From NCBI GenBank assembly GCA_039545355.1, contig BCJJ01000012.1, positions 1,133,067 to 1,197,066 on the forward strand: a stretch of 64,000 bases of DNA, written 5' to 3'. A model generated the notes under the pieces. The model was given only the letters and a program-made list of their open reading frames with translations. It was not told where the DNA came from and searched no databases. The position numbers and the translations under genes are program-made. Of the stretch, positions 35,392-45,768 are shown piece by piece. Numbering within the stretch: position 1 is the stretch's first letter; each line of letters starts with the position of its first letter. The stretch is from Trichosporon coremiiforme (Eukaryota; Basidiomycota; Tremellomycetes; Trichosporonales; Trichosporonaceae).

Positions 35392-36820
35392 ATGTCGAGC
35401 ACAGCTAGTACAAGTTGTGGTCTGCGCGCCCCCACCGACACGGTATTGGAGGGCGCGAACGGCCTGCCGCCGCGGCCCAGCCCTTACGTTCGACAAAACT
35501 CTCTTCCCTCCACCCCCCAAGCTCTCCCTTCCACGAGCAACAGAAGAACATGGGATCACTTGCGAGTCAACAAGCCCCCTCCGAACAATCGACGAACCTC
35601 TGACTCCCTTGCCACCTCCGCGACCTTCGCCCAACCCCCTGACCCCAGGCCGTCTCTGTCTGTGACACCGACGCAGGTGCCGACGAAGCTTCCACCTCCT
35701 AGTCCGAACTACGTCCCGCGCCAAAGGCCGCAGCCCATCCCGCCTGTAAGAGAGGCAACGATGGTCGACGGCTACAGCCAAACCGAAGAGACGAGCAGGA
35801 TCGATCGTAGTGCCCAGTCCTCCAGACCTGACACGATGACCGCTGGTGCGCACGCCGACCTCATCGCAGCGACGAACGTCCTCCGCGGAACCAAGTTCAC
35901 GGTTATGGCCGGGACATTCAATGTGTCTGACCTGCAGCTGGTCTCTACGTACTTGAGGGTGAGCTAAAAATCACCTGTTGCAGCTGACAGCAGGTTCACG
36001 GCGGGCAGTTGAAGGTCGTCGGGAACGAGGACGGCCCAGATCCGCGGACGGACTACGTCATGGTTCCCACCGTGGCCCAGACCAATCCCGACCGAGCGGC
36101 AGCAGTCATCGAGCTCCTCGCACAGGAGAACAGCAAGTGGCACGCCTTCCCGACAGTCACCTACCAGTGGATTCTGGAGGGTGTGCGACTCGGGTCTCTG
36201 CAGGGTACGAACCCAGACGATCCTGATCGAGATCGCATCGAGGCTATTCTGGAGGAACTGGTGGCTCTCGAGGAGCTCCACCTGTCGACTAGAGATGAGG
36301 TGAGCTGACGTGCAGCCACAAGAAAGCTGACCACCAGTTGAAGAACGATGAGGCTGAGCGCCGGCTCCTCGTCTGCCAGTCGATGATGGTCCGGCTCTTC
36401 CGCATCATGCTGCCGAACACACCGATGTGGCGAGCGATGGGAACCGATGTTGCACCAGATGTCGGAGACATGACGAACGAGGAGCTTGTGCAGTCCGTCG
36501 AACTGGCTTCTCACTGGAAGGATCCGGCAGCCACGACATGCACAGCACCGGAACAAGAGCAGTGGAATGACAACGCCCTTGACATCTTCCTCGGGCAGGA
36601 GAACGAGGGGTCCTGGGACACCGATGCGAACGTCGTCGAGAGCACCATTGCCAGTTCCAGCAGCAATCGTCAGGATGCTTCGAGGATGCAGGTCGACAAC
36701 GATGGGCCGGACCTCCGGACCGTTCGTTTCGAGACACCCACGCCACCACCCTTCCCTCTCGCCAACGGCCAAGGCTCGGCGCACAAGCCAATCATCATCG
36801 ACGATTCGGACGACGAGTGA
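35392..36820 (+). CDS. BRCT-like domain protein A
   Basis: Exons are 35392-35958, 35994-36299 and 36338-36820 (451 aa), introns 35 and 38 nt. The first 160 residues are Pro/Ser-rich and disordered. A BRCT-like fold spans the first junction: GTKFTVMAGTFNVSDLQLVS, LRVHGGQLKV, DYVMVPTVAQ and FPTVTYQWILEGVRLGS, giving the G-G turn and the Trp of helix 3 typical of BRCT. A helical region and an acidic C-terminus (PIIIDDSDDE, SUMO-interaction-like) follow. BRCT domains bind phosphoproteins in DNA repair and chromatin. The gene is in tandem with a second, related BRCT-like gene. An earlier in-frame start is possible but lacks support. Confidence 0.75.
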
Positions 36821-37549
36821 GCTGCATTGAGAGCACCACAGTACCATTCAGTTGTATCTGCTTCATAGCATCAGTCATTCAGTCATGAAACGCCCCTGCA
36901 TCGTGTTGGTGTGATCGTAGGAGGCACTAAAGTACGCAAGTTCCGAGTGGCGCTGCTTTGGATCTTGAGATTTCATTGCCCATGGCTGGAGTGTCTGACA
37001 GGACGATCAATGCCAGCCTCCGGTTCACCTCGATCGGCGAGCTTGCACCGCTTGTGCTCCGCAGCCATGCGTGCGCGCACTCCATCCGCGCCTTCGCCCA
37101 CGGGGCTGAACAGCCCAAAGCAGCTAAGAGCTGGCTCCCTGTGGGCGTTCGTAAACCGGCTTGAACCTCCACCTCTGACGCACAAAGTCGCAAGGTAGTT
37201 CATGCGGCAGAAGGGACAAGGTGAGGAGATAGCACAAGACACCGTGCTCCACCGCGTATCACGCACGGACAACTCTTCTCTATCTTTTTGTTCCTCACTG
37301 ACACATCCGTGCGCCTTCCCCCCTTTCCCCGCTGCGTCCCAGCCTCACTTTCTGTCCACCCCCCACCGACCTCACCCATCTCCCTCAGCCTCTACACATC
37401 AACAACATCTAATCCCTCATCAATCACTTCACTTCTGAACCTCCTCTCGACCTTCCGTCAGCGGCTGCTCAAGCTCGACTGCTCCTGAGCTCTTCCCAAG
37501 TCTCTTCACCGTCGCCCTTCCACAGCGAATTTGGTAACGCCATTGCGTC
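36821..37549. other. Intergenic between the two BRCT-like genes
   Basis: No gene is supported. The last 250 bases are strongly pyrimidine-rich, as a 5' leader would be. Confidence 0.45.
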
Positions 37550-39738
37550 ATGAGGGCCCACGTCGGTGTGCGCTTCTCAGTTGTCGAGGGTACCTTCCTC
37601 CCAGATGCCCTCGTCGCGATTGAGAAGCTCATCATGGTGAGCTGTAGGAGATGGTTACTTCCCCAGCTGACAGGTCAGGAAGACGGCGGTATATGCACGA
37701 CGGCAGCTGCGTCGCCACCTGACACCGACTTCGTCATCGTTCCCCGCTTCGCTCAAGCCGCAAACGTCGACCTCGTCACACGCCTCATTGAAGGCGACCT
37801 CGAGGAGTGGCGAGGCATCACTCTCGTGACCGCTGAGTGGATCAAGCTGTCTACTGAGATTGTCCAGAAGTTTGAAGAGCTCTACGACGAGTACAAGGTG
37901 AGTGCAGTCCACCTCCGCAGCCTTCAAAAGCTGATGTTTGTTAAGATCGGCGGGGCGAAGGACGTGCGTGTGGAGGCTGAGCTTGATTTCAACCGTCCGC
38001 CCATCCCCATCGACAACGATCTCATCGTCGACGTCGAGGAATTGCCTCAGGACAACCTCTCGGTCAAGACCGCAAGCATCAACGGAGACGCCGACCTTCC
38101 CTCCACCCCTCTTGTTCAGAACGGCAAGGAAGACAATGCCGTGGACGACACTCCCAAGCCCGGCTTCCCTTTCCCGGCCGCCAAGAAGAACGCAGATCCC
38201 ACTAGCCCAGGCACGCTCTCGCCCCCCTCGGAGCTCGCAAGCACCCTCAGTGCACCTCCTACACCGACCATGAGCAAGACCAAGAATGCACAGCGCAAGG
38301 CAGCCCGCAAGCGCGCGAAGAACAAGAAGAAGGGCCTGGGCGAGCTCGAGGAGACTGAGGGCGAGGACGAGTCAACCACCACCGATCAGTCAAAGACTCA
38401 GGAACAGGAGCTGACTGTTTGGGACCGCGTCCGCAACCTCAAGAACAAGGACACTGTGTCCTCTGTCACTGATCGTGAGCACGAGGGGAGGCTCAGTGCT
38501 GAACTCTTACAGGTATTCCTCACCAGACAATCCAGCTGCAGACCCTCAACGACACGAAGGAGTGCAGCTGGTGCGGCAAAATCCACAGCCCCGCAGAGTC
38601 GTTTGAGATCTGGGCGCGGGTGGCAGATGATGTCTTCCCCAAGCACAGCGTGAGTCACCTGGCATAATCAGCAACTGACAGCAGATACTCGACAACCTGT
38701 GGCTCAACAATCATCTCGCCAGCCGTACCGCGTGGTGCCAGTCTCCCCGCCGTGAGAATGACCGACCTGGGGCTGGGCTTTCGTGGGAGAGCATCCGCGA
38801 CACCACCACCCCTGCTTCGGACAGGTTCTTCACCGACGAGCTCTTTGATGCGTACATTCGCTGTCTGAACGATCACCTTGAAGTCTGCGGCGTCAAGGCG
38901 CTGGTGCTCGGTACCGCGTACTGGACGGAACTTTTGGATGAGTGCATGCACAGGCACCCCGCTCGTGTCCCTGTCAGCCAGTGCGGCCTGATTCGCGTTG
39001 GTCACACAGATGTGAGCTTCGACCATCGGCTGACTTAGCTAACAACAGCTTTCTTTCAAGCAGTACGACCGCATCATCTTCCCCATCCGGCTCGGATACC
39101 TCTGGAGCGTCGCGATTCTCGACGTCGAGAACCGTGTCGTTGTCTGGTACGATGCTTTCGGTTCCGATCAACTCGACAAGGAGGCTGCGTCCAAGGTGCG
39201 GCCTTATTTACACACCATTCAGCTGACCACAGGTTGCCCGCATTCTTGATGTCCTAGTCATCACCGATCCTGATGTCGGCTCTTTCGACTGGAAGGTTCA
39301 GGACGTGCACGAATCGGTGGGTAGCTCTTGTCTTGCCTCGAGCTGACGGACAGTTCGTGCAGGAGCCAGTCAACTGCAGCGGCGTGCACGCTGCTCTCGC
39401 GTGTGAGATTCTCGCAAGGCAGGGCACGCACAACGACCATCTGATCCAGTGGCTGGTGGTTGAGTTCCGGCGCAGTGAGTTGCAACCTGCGTGACGAGAA
39501 CTAACGGACAGCGTGGCGCAGTCCATCTGTGCCCAGGACCGTCCCCGACAGCTGGCTCCTGCGTGCAATTCGGTGGGTCGTTTTCGTCTGTGCCAAGGGC
39601 GGATATTGGAAGGACTCGTGGGAGGCCGACATGAGCTGCGGCAAGAGCCAGTCGCAAGCTTCGAGCATCCAGGGCCGTCCGATGGAGGTCAAGGGTCTGG
39701 AGATCATCGGCTTCAACAGCGAGGCGGCAGCGGCGTAA
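37550..39738 (+). CDS. BRCT-like domain protein B with Ulp1-like C-terminal domain
   Basis: There are nine exons: 37550-37636, 37679-37897, 37946-38474, 38513-38649, 38685-39011, 39049-39195, 39233-39316, 39354-39474 and 39512-39738 (625 aa). The N-terminal domain (VRFSVVEGTFLPDALVAIEK, DTDFVIVPRFAQ, LVTAEWI) parallels gene A. A basic stretch (RKAARKRAKNKKK) and a Cys pair (ECSWCGKIH) follow. The C-terminal 200 residues resemble Ulp1/SENP C48 peptidases: YDRIIFPIRLGYLWSVAILD, VVVWYDAFG, then Q..NCSGVHAALACE. The usual HW appears as LW, so the catalytic His seems lost, while Asp, Gln and Cys counterparts remain. The first two introns (42 and 48 nt) are stop-free multiples of three. Confidence 0.8.
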
Positions 39739-40044
39739 ACCAAGAACAAAGTATTAGTAGACCAAGCAAACATGTAGACAGTGAACATGACAGTTGTACA
39801 GTAGCCATGACATGCAAAGACTGTTGACACACTACCTCCTTGCTGCCAAATTCGAAACTCTGAAAAAAGGGCGATAGCGCCACCCAGGGCATCTCGACCA
39901 GGGCACGGCCACCAAAAAGCCACCGAAAAATGGCCCCGCCACCAATTATGCACCCAATCCGACCACTTCTTCATCTTTTTCCAACCCTCACATCTCTTCC
40001 CTTCAAAAGCATGCAAACCGCAAAAGGGATGCGCTCTCGCGCTT

Positions 40045-40136
40045 GACCACTGACAGGATCGAACTGCCGACCTCCGCATGGACTGATAATCGTCAGATTA
40101 TTAGTACGATGCTCTAACCAGCTGAGCTAAGCGGCC
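40045..40136 (-). tRNA. tRNA-Ile(AAU) with intron
   Basis: On the minus strand, a GGCCGCT acceptor pairs with AGTGGTC (two G-U pairs). The D arm is GCTC-AGCTGGTTA-GAGC, the anticodon loop CTAATAA (anticodon AAT at 40100-40102) and the T arm GGCAG-TTCGATC-CTGTC. About 19 bases after position 37 form an intron. The body matches eukaryotic tRNA-Ile closely. Confidence 0.95.
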
Positions 40137-40694
40137 TTGGACGATGACGTCTGGCTAGGCCAGGATTCGGACGGCGGCCGCGATGGCTCGGCGTTGGAGC
40201 AGTGTACGGGGGTATCTACGCTTCTTGAGGCGCTCTGGGAGTGCTGGAACGTTGCTTGGGGCGAAGAAGTTTGCCTTGGTCAAGAGTTGGATCGAAGAGG
40301 CTGGGAAGTTCGGTGTGGCCGGCGTCAAATTAGGTCACGACGTGAGAGGTACATCAGATGTGCCGGGGGCTCACGCATGCGGTGGACGCACGCGGTATCC
40401 TGCATGCGAGCGCAATGACGGTGGGCGTAAGACGTACATAGCGTTCGTCACCGGCCAGCGAGGGATGGAGTTGTTGTGTGCATCGAGACTCATAACGCTC
40501 GACACACCTTCCCGTCTCAAACGTCTCGCCACACGCCTCGCAACATCAACGAAGCGCAGTTCACATCCAGACAGCGCCCGCAGTTGGTCAGTGGTCGTCT
40601 CTGGTCCCAAATTCAGGAGTCACTGGATATCTGCATCATGACCTGGGTACTTCTGATTCTGCGAGGCGCCATGTCCACGCCGCACGAGCGCCGC
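40137..40694. other. Intergenic, no gene seen
   Basis: This is the flank between tRNA-Ile and the 3' end of the hydrolase gene. Overlapping short ORFs have no support. Confidence 0.45.
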
Positions 40695-42043
40695 TTAGAG
40701 CTTGCTCTGGACGAGGTTGTCGTAGACGGTGCGCTGGAACTTGGAGTAGACCTCCAGGAACTGCGTCGGCACCTCCTCCATAATGTTGGTGCCGCAGATG
40801 GCGGCGATGCCAGCCTTGGGGTCAACAAAGTAGTGGGTCTTAGCCACACCCGACCTGGCTGTCAGCTCATATTCCTTAGCTGTATCGCTGAGACTTCGCT
40901 ACTCACCACCTAGCCGATCCGGGGAGAGGACCATCATCACTTCCGTTCGCGAGGTAGCACAGGCCAAGCGAGTGCGTGACCTTGCCCTCTGTCTGCTGCT
41001 TGTCCGTGACGCCCATGAACGCTAGGAAGTCGGCGAGATCCTTCCTCGGCGCCGCGCCCGCGGGCATCTGGTCGCTGAACACGAGCTCAAACGTCTGCGG
41101 CGCGATGATACCGCCCGGCTGCTGGCACTTCAGAATACCGGCCAAGAACTTGAGGTACGCGCGCAGCGTGCCGACCATGCCTGCGCCGCCGGACTGGAGG
41201 CCGATCATCTCGGGCGTCATCTTGGCCACGTTGCGCCAGCCGGGGTGCAGGATGATGTGGCCCTTGGTGGCCGCCGTGCGCGCCGCCATGCTCTGCAGGC
41301 GCTCCTTCACCTGCTCCGTCGGCAGGAAGGTGATCTCCTCCTTCCCGATGCCGAGGGGACCGAAGATGTTCTCGTGGAAGTACTCGTCCAGCGTCTGGCC
41401 CGTCAGGCGCATCACGAGGATGCCCGCCCAATCGACACCGGTGCCGTAGGCGTAGTGCGTGCCCGGCTCAAACAGGAGAGGGCGGACATAGCCCTCCACG
41501 CCAATGTTGGCCTCGAGGAAACCCTTCAGGCCCTCCTTCTTCTCGTACCGCTCGAGAATGTCGGGCCGGAGGAAGGAGTAGCCCAGGCCGCTCGTGTGCG
41601 TGAGCAGGTGACGGAGCGTGATCGGGTTCTTGCGGGGAACGAGCTGCGGCTCGCCGTCGTCCGTCCAGCCGGTGATGATGGGCTGCGCCCAGAGCTCGGG
41701 GAGGTGCTTCTCGATCACGGAGGGGTCGTCGACGGCAATCTTGCCCTGCTCGACGAGCTGGAGCGCAGCGAGCGAGGTCACGAACTTGGTCATGGAGAAC
41801 ATCTGGACGGCTGCATGTTAGCGAATGCCAGCGAAGGCACGTACTCGTCTCCGGGTCAACCTCTCCCAGCCCAGGCTTGCCGAACACCTTCTCGCCAGCG
41901 CAGGAGTAGTACAGCTCGCCTTCGGGGCCAGTGACACCAAAGTACGTAGCAGGGAGGACGCGGTTCTCAACCGTCTCCTTCAGGAGCTTGTCCAGGGCCT
42001 CGACACCCTGCTGGCTGAGCTGAGGCTGCTGCTCCTTCGTCAT
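40695..42043 (-). CDS. Beta-lactamase-related serine hydrolase (class C / EstB-like)
   Basis: The model is complement(40695-40854, 40907-41810, 41845-42043), 420 aa; introns are 34 and 52 nt. The SxxK nucleophile motif is FSMTKF, followed by TLRHLLTHTSGLGYSF, a typical serine beta-lactamase-like sequence. A Tyr in YAYGTGVDWAG takes the YxN position, and YFVDPKAGIAAICGTN lies near the C-terminus. Fungal members include esterases and transesterases such as LovD, acting on small esters in the cytosol. No secretion signal is seen (MTKEQQPQLSQQGV). The substrate is not predictable, and there is no polyketide cluster nearby to suggest one. Confidence 0.9.
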
Positions 42044-42973
42044 GTCGTGGTCGTTCGTGGAGTGTGGGTAGGAGTGAGGACAAGAAAGTTGATGGTGCCG
42101 GGTGCGGGGAAGGATGTTGATATCAGTGGGCAAGCAAGGTGCATCGTCACCGGGTGCAAGGTTAGAAGCCCCAGGGTCGGTTATCAGTTCCCGAGCGCCC
42201 GAACACCGATCGGTCGGACATCGCCGGCGGCCATTCGACAGCGTGCGCCCCAGACAAGCGCGCCTTCCCTGTGCCGTCGCGGCCCGCCCCAACCATTATG
42301 GACGCATGTATCGTCGGCGGTCTTGTGACTGCTTGCAGCGCCCAAGCAGCGCCCGCAGAAGCAATTCAGGACGCGTCGCGCCGAGCCTCTGGGGCCAGAC
42401 TTTCCGGCCCCCGGGCCAGCCAAGCCTTACTTGCAATGTTCGATTTCGACCTGGGTCGAGTTCGCCGAGGAATGTGGAGAGGGTCCCGATCTTCCGCAGC
42501 CTCACCTTTCGCGCAGGTCTGCTCGTAGAGGTTCAGGCTGAGATCCAGAGAGCGGCAGCGACCACTCATCTTTGTGCAATGGCGAGTTTCTGCTGCATTG
42601 CTGGGCACACAGAGAGGGGCCGCCTGGCCCAACGTGTTGGCGGCACGTGATGCGTGCCTGATCGTTTAGGCTGCTCTTGAAGTTGGCGAGTACGAGTTGC
42701 GAGATCCCAATCTCAGACTGTCCTTAGTCGCTTTTCCATCAAAAGTCAGTGGAGGATTGCTAACGTAGCAGAAAGAGTACCCGTTCAAACGTTCATTCGT
42801 TTCATCTACAAGGACTAACTACCAAATCCATTGCTTTGATGGCTTGACGTTTTGATGTTTCGATCATTGATATGTTCACGAGCGAGATCTATTGATAACC
42901 TTGATAGAAGCTGCTGAGAGCTTGCGCGGACTCGAGAAATGGTGTGTGAGTCGGCTGGGAGGGAGATGGAAGC
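42044..42973. other. Intergenic, no gene seen
   Basis: This stretch is upstream of the hydrolase and downstream of the first small secreted protein. Only weak ORFs are present. Confidence 0.45.
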
Positions 42974-43477
42974 CTAAGGGGGAGTGGTGAAGACGGCCTT
43001 GTTGCCCTCGTTGTCCATGGTATAGTGACCCCACACCTGCCAGTTGCCACCCCCACCGTCACCGGAAAGCTTCTCCACGAAGCCGCTGCACTTAAAGACA
43101 ACGACCTGGAAGTACTCGTTGTGCCAGAAAAGGTAGTGGTGGGTGGCTGACGTCTCCTTGGTAGCTTCTGGGTTGTCGGTGCCCCAGGAGAAGTCACGGA
43201 ACTTGTGGAACACGAAGACGTTGTGGTCCGGCCACTGCTTGGTGCAGGCGTTCATGATCCTGGTGATGTACTTCTCGTCCGACTCGGTGAAGTTGTCCTC
43301 GATGTTTTCAACGAAGGCCTTGAGCTCCTCAGACTCGGCACGAGGCAGCAGAGTGTGCTCGGCAGTGTAGTTGACGGGATGGGCACCGATCTGGACCTCG
43401 GCGCCGACTTCGAGAGGGGCTGCGGTGACGGAGCCAAGCACCGAAAGGGCCGAGGCAAAGAGGGAAGCGAAGAGCAT
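42974..43477 (-). CDS. Small secreted protein A (paralogue of the 45-kb gene)
   Basis: This is a single exon of 167 aa. The signal peptide MLFASLFASALSVLGSVTAA ends before APLEVGAEVQ. The mature region has a helix-then-strand pattern: KYITRIMNACTKQWPDHNVF, FHKFRDFSWG, YFQVVVFKCSGFVEKLSGDG. Two cysteines could form a disulphide. The order of the motifs repeats in the gene at 45037-45768 although identity is low. No known family is recognised. An intron-free gene in an intron-rich genome, coding for a secreted product, may indicate a fast-evolving effector- or wall-type protein. Confidence 0.78.
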   Translation of the reverse strand: MLFASLFASALSVLGSVTAAPLEVGAEVQIGAHPVNYTAEHTLLPRAESEELKAFVENIEDNFTESDEKYITRIMNACTKQWPDHNVFVFHKFRDFSWGTDNPEATKETSATHHYLFWHNEYFQVVVFKCSGFVEKLSGDGGGGNWQVWGHYTMDNEGNKAVFTTPP

Positions 43478-45036
43478 GATGACGAAAGAGTGTGTTGAGA
43501 GCCGAATGGGAGGCTGAGTGTGGGACGAGTGGACGTCTTGAGTACGATAGAGCTTGAACAAGTTGAGGCTGGCTGAGGAAGAGCGAGAGAGAGAGATAGC
43601 TTGAGTGCTAGCGTGAGATGAGGGTGTGGAGAGGAAGACGAGTGGTGACTGCTGGTCTCTGACGTCCTCCAGACCCCGACTTATATGCCTGCCAGCTTTC
43701 CGCCCCCTAGGCAAGAAACGGAGAAGAGCTGCTTCGCACGGCCCCGCTATGCCCGCGGCGCACGGCCCGAGGACCAGACCGTCCAAGCTACCTTTTCAAT
43801 GCCAGCACACCTGCGACGGGCGGGGGCAAGAACACGCTTCAGCTTGGCGTTGCCCACGACGGCACCTGGTTTCCGATGTGTCAGAAAGGTTGGTCCGGCC
43901 ACTCTCCCCGCTATGGGCTGTGCCTGGTGTCACCCTCAAGCTACGCCTCCCTCCGTACGACAGTGAAGTGAGACCATGTAGGACCGCCTCCGCCCAGACC
44001 GGTCCGGCTTGGCTACGGGTCAGAATGGGGATCAGCTTAGTGGGGCAGGAGGGGCTAGGGGGGGGGGGGGGAGGCAGGAAGGACGTCCCGCGCCCCTAAT
44101 CTCCTGAGTCCGCCTCGGACGTCACTTAAATGATAGGCAGCAGCACTGCCGTCTCCGCAGACACGGCTGCTGATCGCGTCGGATCACCGCGAGCTAAGGG
44201 GGTCGCGTGCCGTCTCAGGCCCCCAAGATGAGTAGGCTCTCCGCCTCAGCTGCCGCTGCCCTTGCGTGCCATACGGCAACAGAGGTTAGTGCCCGCAGTC
44301 ATTGCGTAGTTCCGCAGCCGGTTGACTCGACCAGAGCAAGATTACCGATCCCCACTGCCGTCCGCTGCCGCACTGCGTACCGCGAGGTGCACCCCTTGCG
44401 CCCCTCTCGGAGAAGCGGGTCGTTCAATCGTCAACACGGCCTGCTCATTCGGCACTGAGGGTGGCGGTGTTGCTTGATCGCCGGTGAGAGGGCGTTGCAG
44501 AGGGGACCGTCTGCCGTTCTTCAACGAGGGCGAATTCGGGCCGGGTAGGTCAGCGACGTGTGAGGAGGAGTGTCAGAGTGAATTTGCCAACGCCGGACTG
44601 CTTCCATGGACCACGGGGCTGATAGAAGTCCTCCATGTGTCAGTGTATGAGAGATGAGTGTGGCGTTTGACATGTTAGGCGTCGACTGGAGTGCTGTATC
44701 GTGACGTGAGAGATGTCAAAGACGTCGCCGTTGCCCAAGACTTGCTCTTGCGGGTCCCCAGCAGGATGTGTAGATCACGTGACTCAAGCACCCCGGCCGG
44801 GGCAGGCGGTGGGCGGCTGTGGCAGGGGAAGAGGCTCAAGACAAAGCTGGAGTTATCAGGCAGTCATCAAGTATCCGGGCTGCCATCAGCAGTGCAGCCA
44901 GAGACAGTACTTGGTCAAAAAGTTCATTCGTTCAAGGAAACGAGTACTGAAGACAAAAGACAGACTAAAGTAGAGTCCTCGACAGTGTCCAGAGCCAAGC
45001 GTGGTAGACTTGGAGGGATGAGTCGGAGTGAGGAGC
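43478..45036. other. Intergenic between the secreted paralogues; includes a 14-G run
   Basis: No gene is supported. A G homopolymer lies at 44058-44071, where the assembly length should be treated with care. A CACGTG at 44776-44781 has no evident context. Confidence 0.5.
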
Positions 45037-45768
45037 TTAAGCGCAGCCGCAGTCCTGGAAGACGATCTTCTTGCCGCCCTCCTCCTCGGTGTACTTGCCA
45101 CCGTAGCCCCAATCCTTCTCCTTCTCCTTGCCCTGCTCGCCTTCCTCGCACTCGTTGCACTCCTCGGTGGCGGGCTCAGGCTGGGGCTCCTGGCACTCGT
45201 GGCACTCCTCGCCGCCCTCCTCCTTCTTGCCACTGTGGTTGCCGTTGCTGCCCTTGACGCCCTTGTCCTTGCCGTGACCGTTACCGTGGCCCTTACCGTG
45301 ACCCTTGCCATGTCCGCCAATCTCGAGCCAAGCAGTACCCTGGAAGACGACGATGCCGTACCACTCCTTTTTGCCTTCGTGCTCGAAGCTCTCGACCTGG
45401 CACTCCTTGATGCTCTCCTTGCCCTTGGCGCCGACGTCGATCTCGAACTTGATCTTGCCACCAGCGTGCTTCTTGGGGTACACGAAGCAGTTGTAGCCGG
45501 GGTACTTGGCCTCGATGGCGGCGACGAGGTCGAGCACAAACTGAGCGCGCGCCTCCTTCTTCGGGACGGACTTGGCGTGGCCCTCGAGCTCGGGAGAGTA
45601 GCAAGTGCCGATGTTAACAGAGGTGAAGACGGCGACCTGCAGACCAACCTTGAGGTCATTGCCGAGGTTGACCGAGGCACCGACGCCGGCTCCGGCGCCG
45701 ACGTTGAGAAGTGGCGCGGCGGAGGCGAGAGCGGCAAGGGTGGAGGTGAGGAGAGAGGTGAGGAGCAT
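45037..45768 (-). CDS. Small secreted protein B with Gly/His and Glu/Cys tail
   Basis: This is a single exon of 243 aa. The signal peptide MLLTSLLTSTLAALASAAP is followed by a Gly/Val-rich segment. Then come FVLDLVAAIEAKYPGYNCFV, YPKKHAGGKIKFEIDVG and WYGIVVFQGTAWLEIGGHGK, which match gene A (IMNACTKQWPDHNVFVF, VVVFKCSGFVEKLSGDG) in order and spacing. The C-terminal 90 residues are unique: GHGKGHG repeats, then acidic CxxC-type sequence (EECHECQEPQPEPATEECNE), possibly metal-binding. The start was chosen at the Met directly before the hydrophobic core. Function is unknown. Confidence 0.78.
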   Translation of the reverse strand: MLLTSLLTSTLAALASAAPLLNVGAGAGVGASVNLGNDLKVGLQVAVFTSVNIGTCYSPELEGHAKSVPKKEARAQFVLDLVAAIEAKYPGYNCFVYPKKHAGGKIKFEIDVGAKGKESIKECQVESFEHEGKKEWYGIVVFQGTAWLEIGGHGKGHGKGHGNGHGKDKGVKGSNGNHSGKKEEGGEECHECQEPQPEPATEECNECEEGEQGKEKEKDWGYGGKYTEEEGGKKIVFQDCGCA

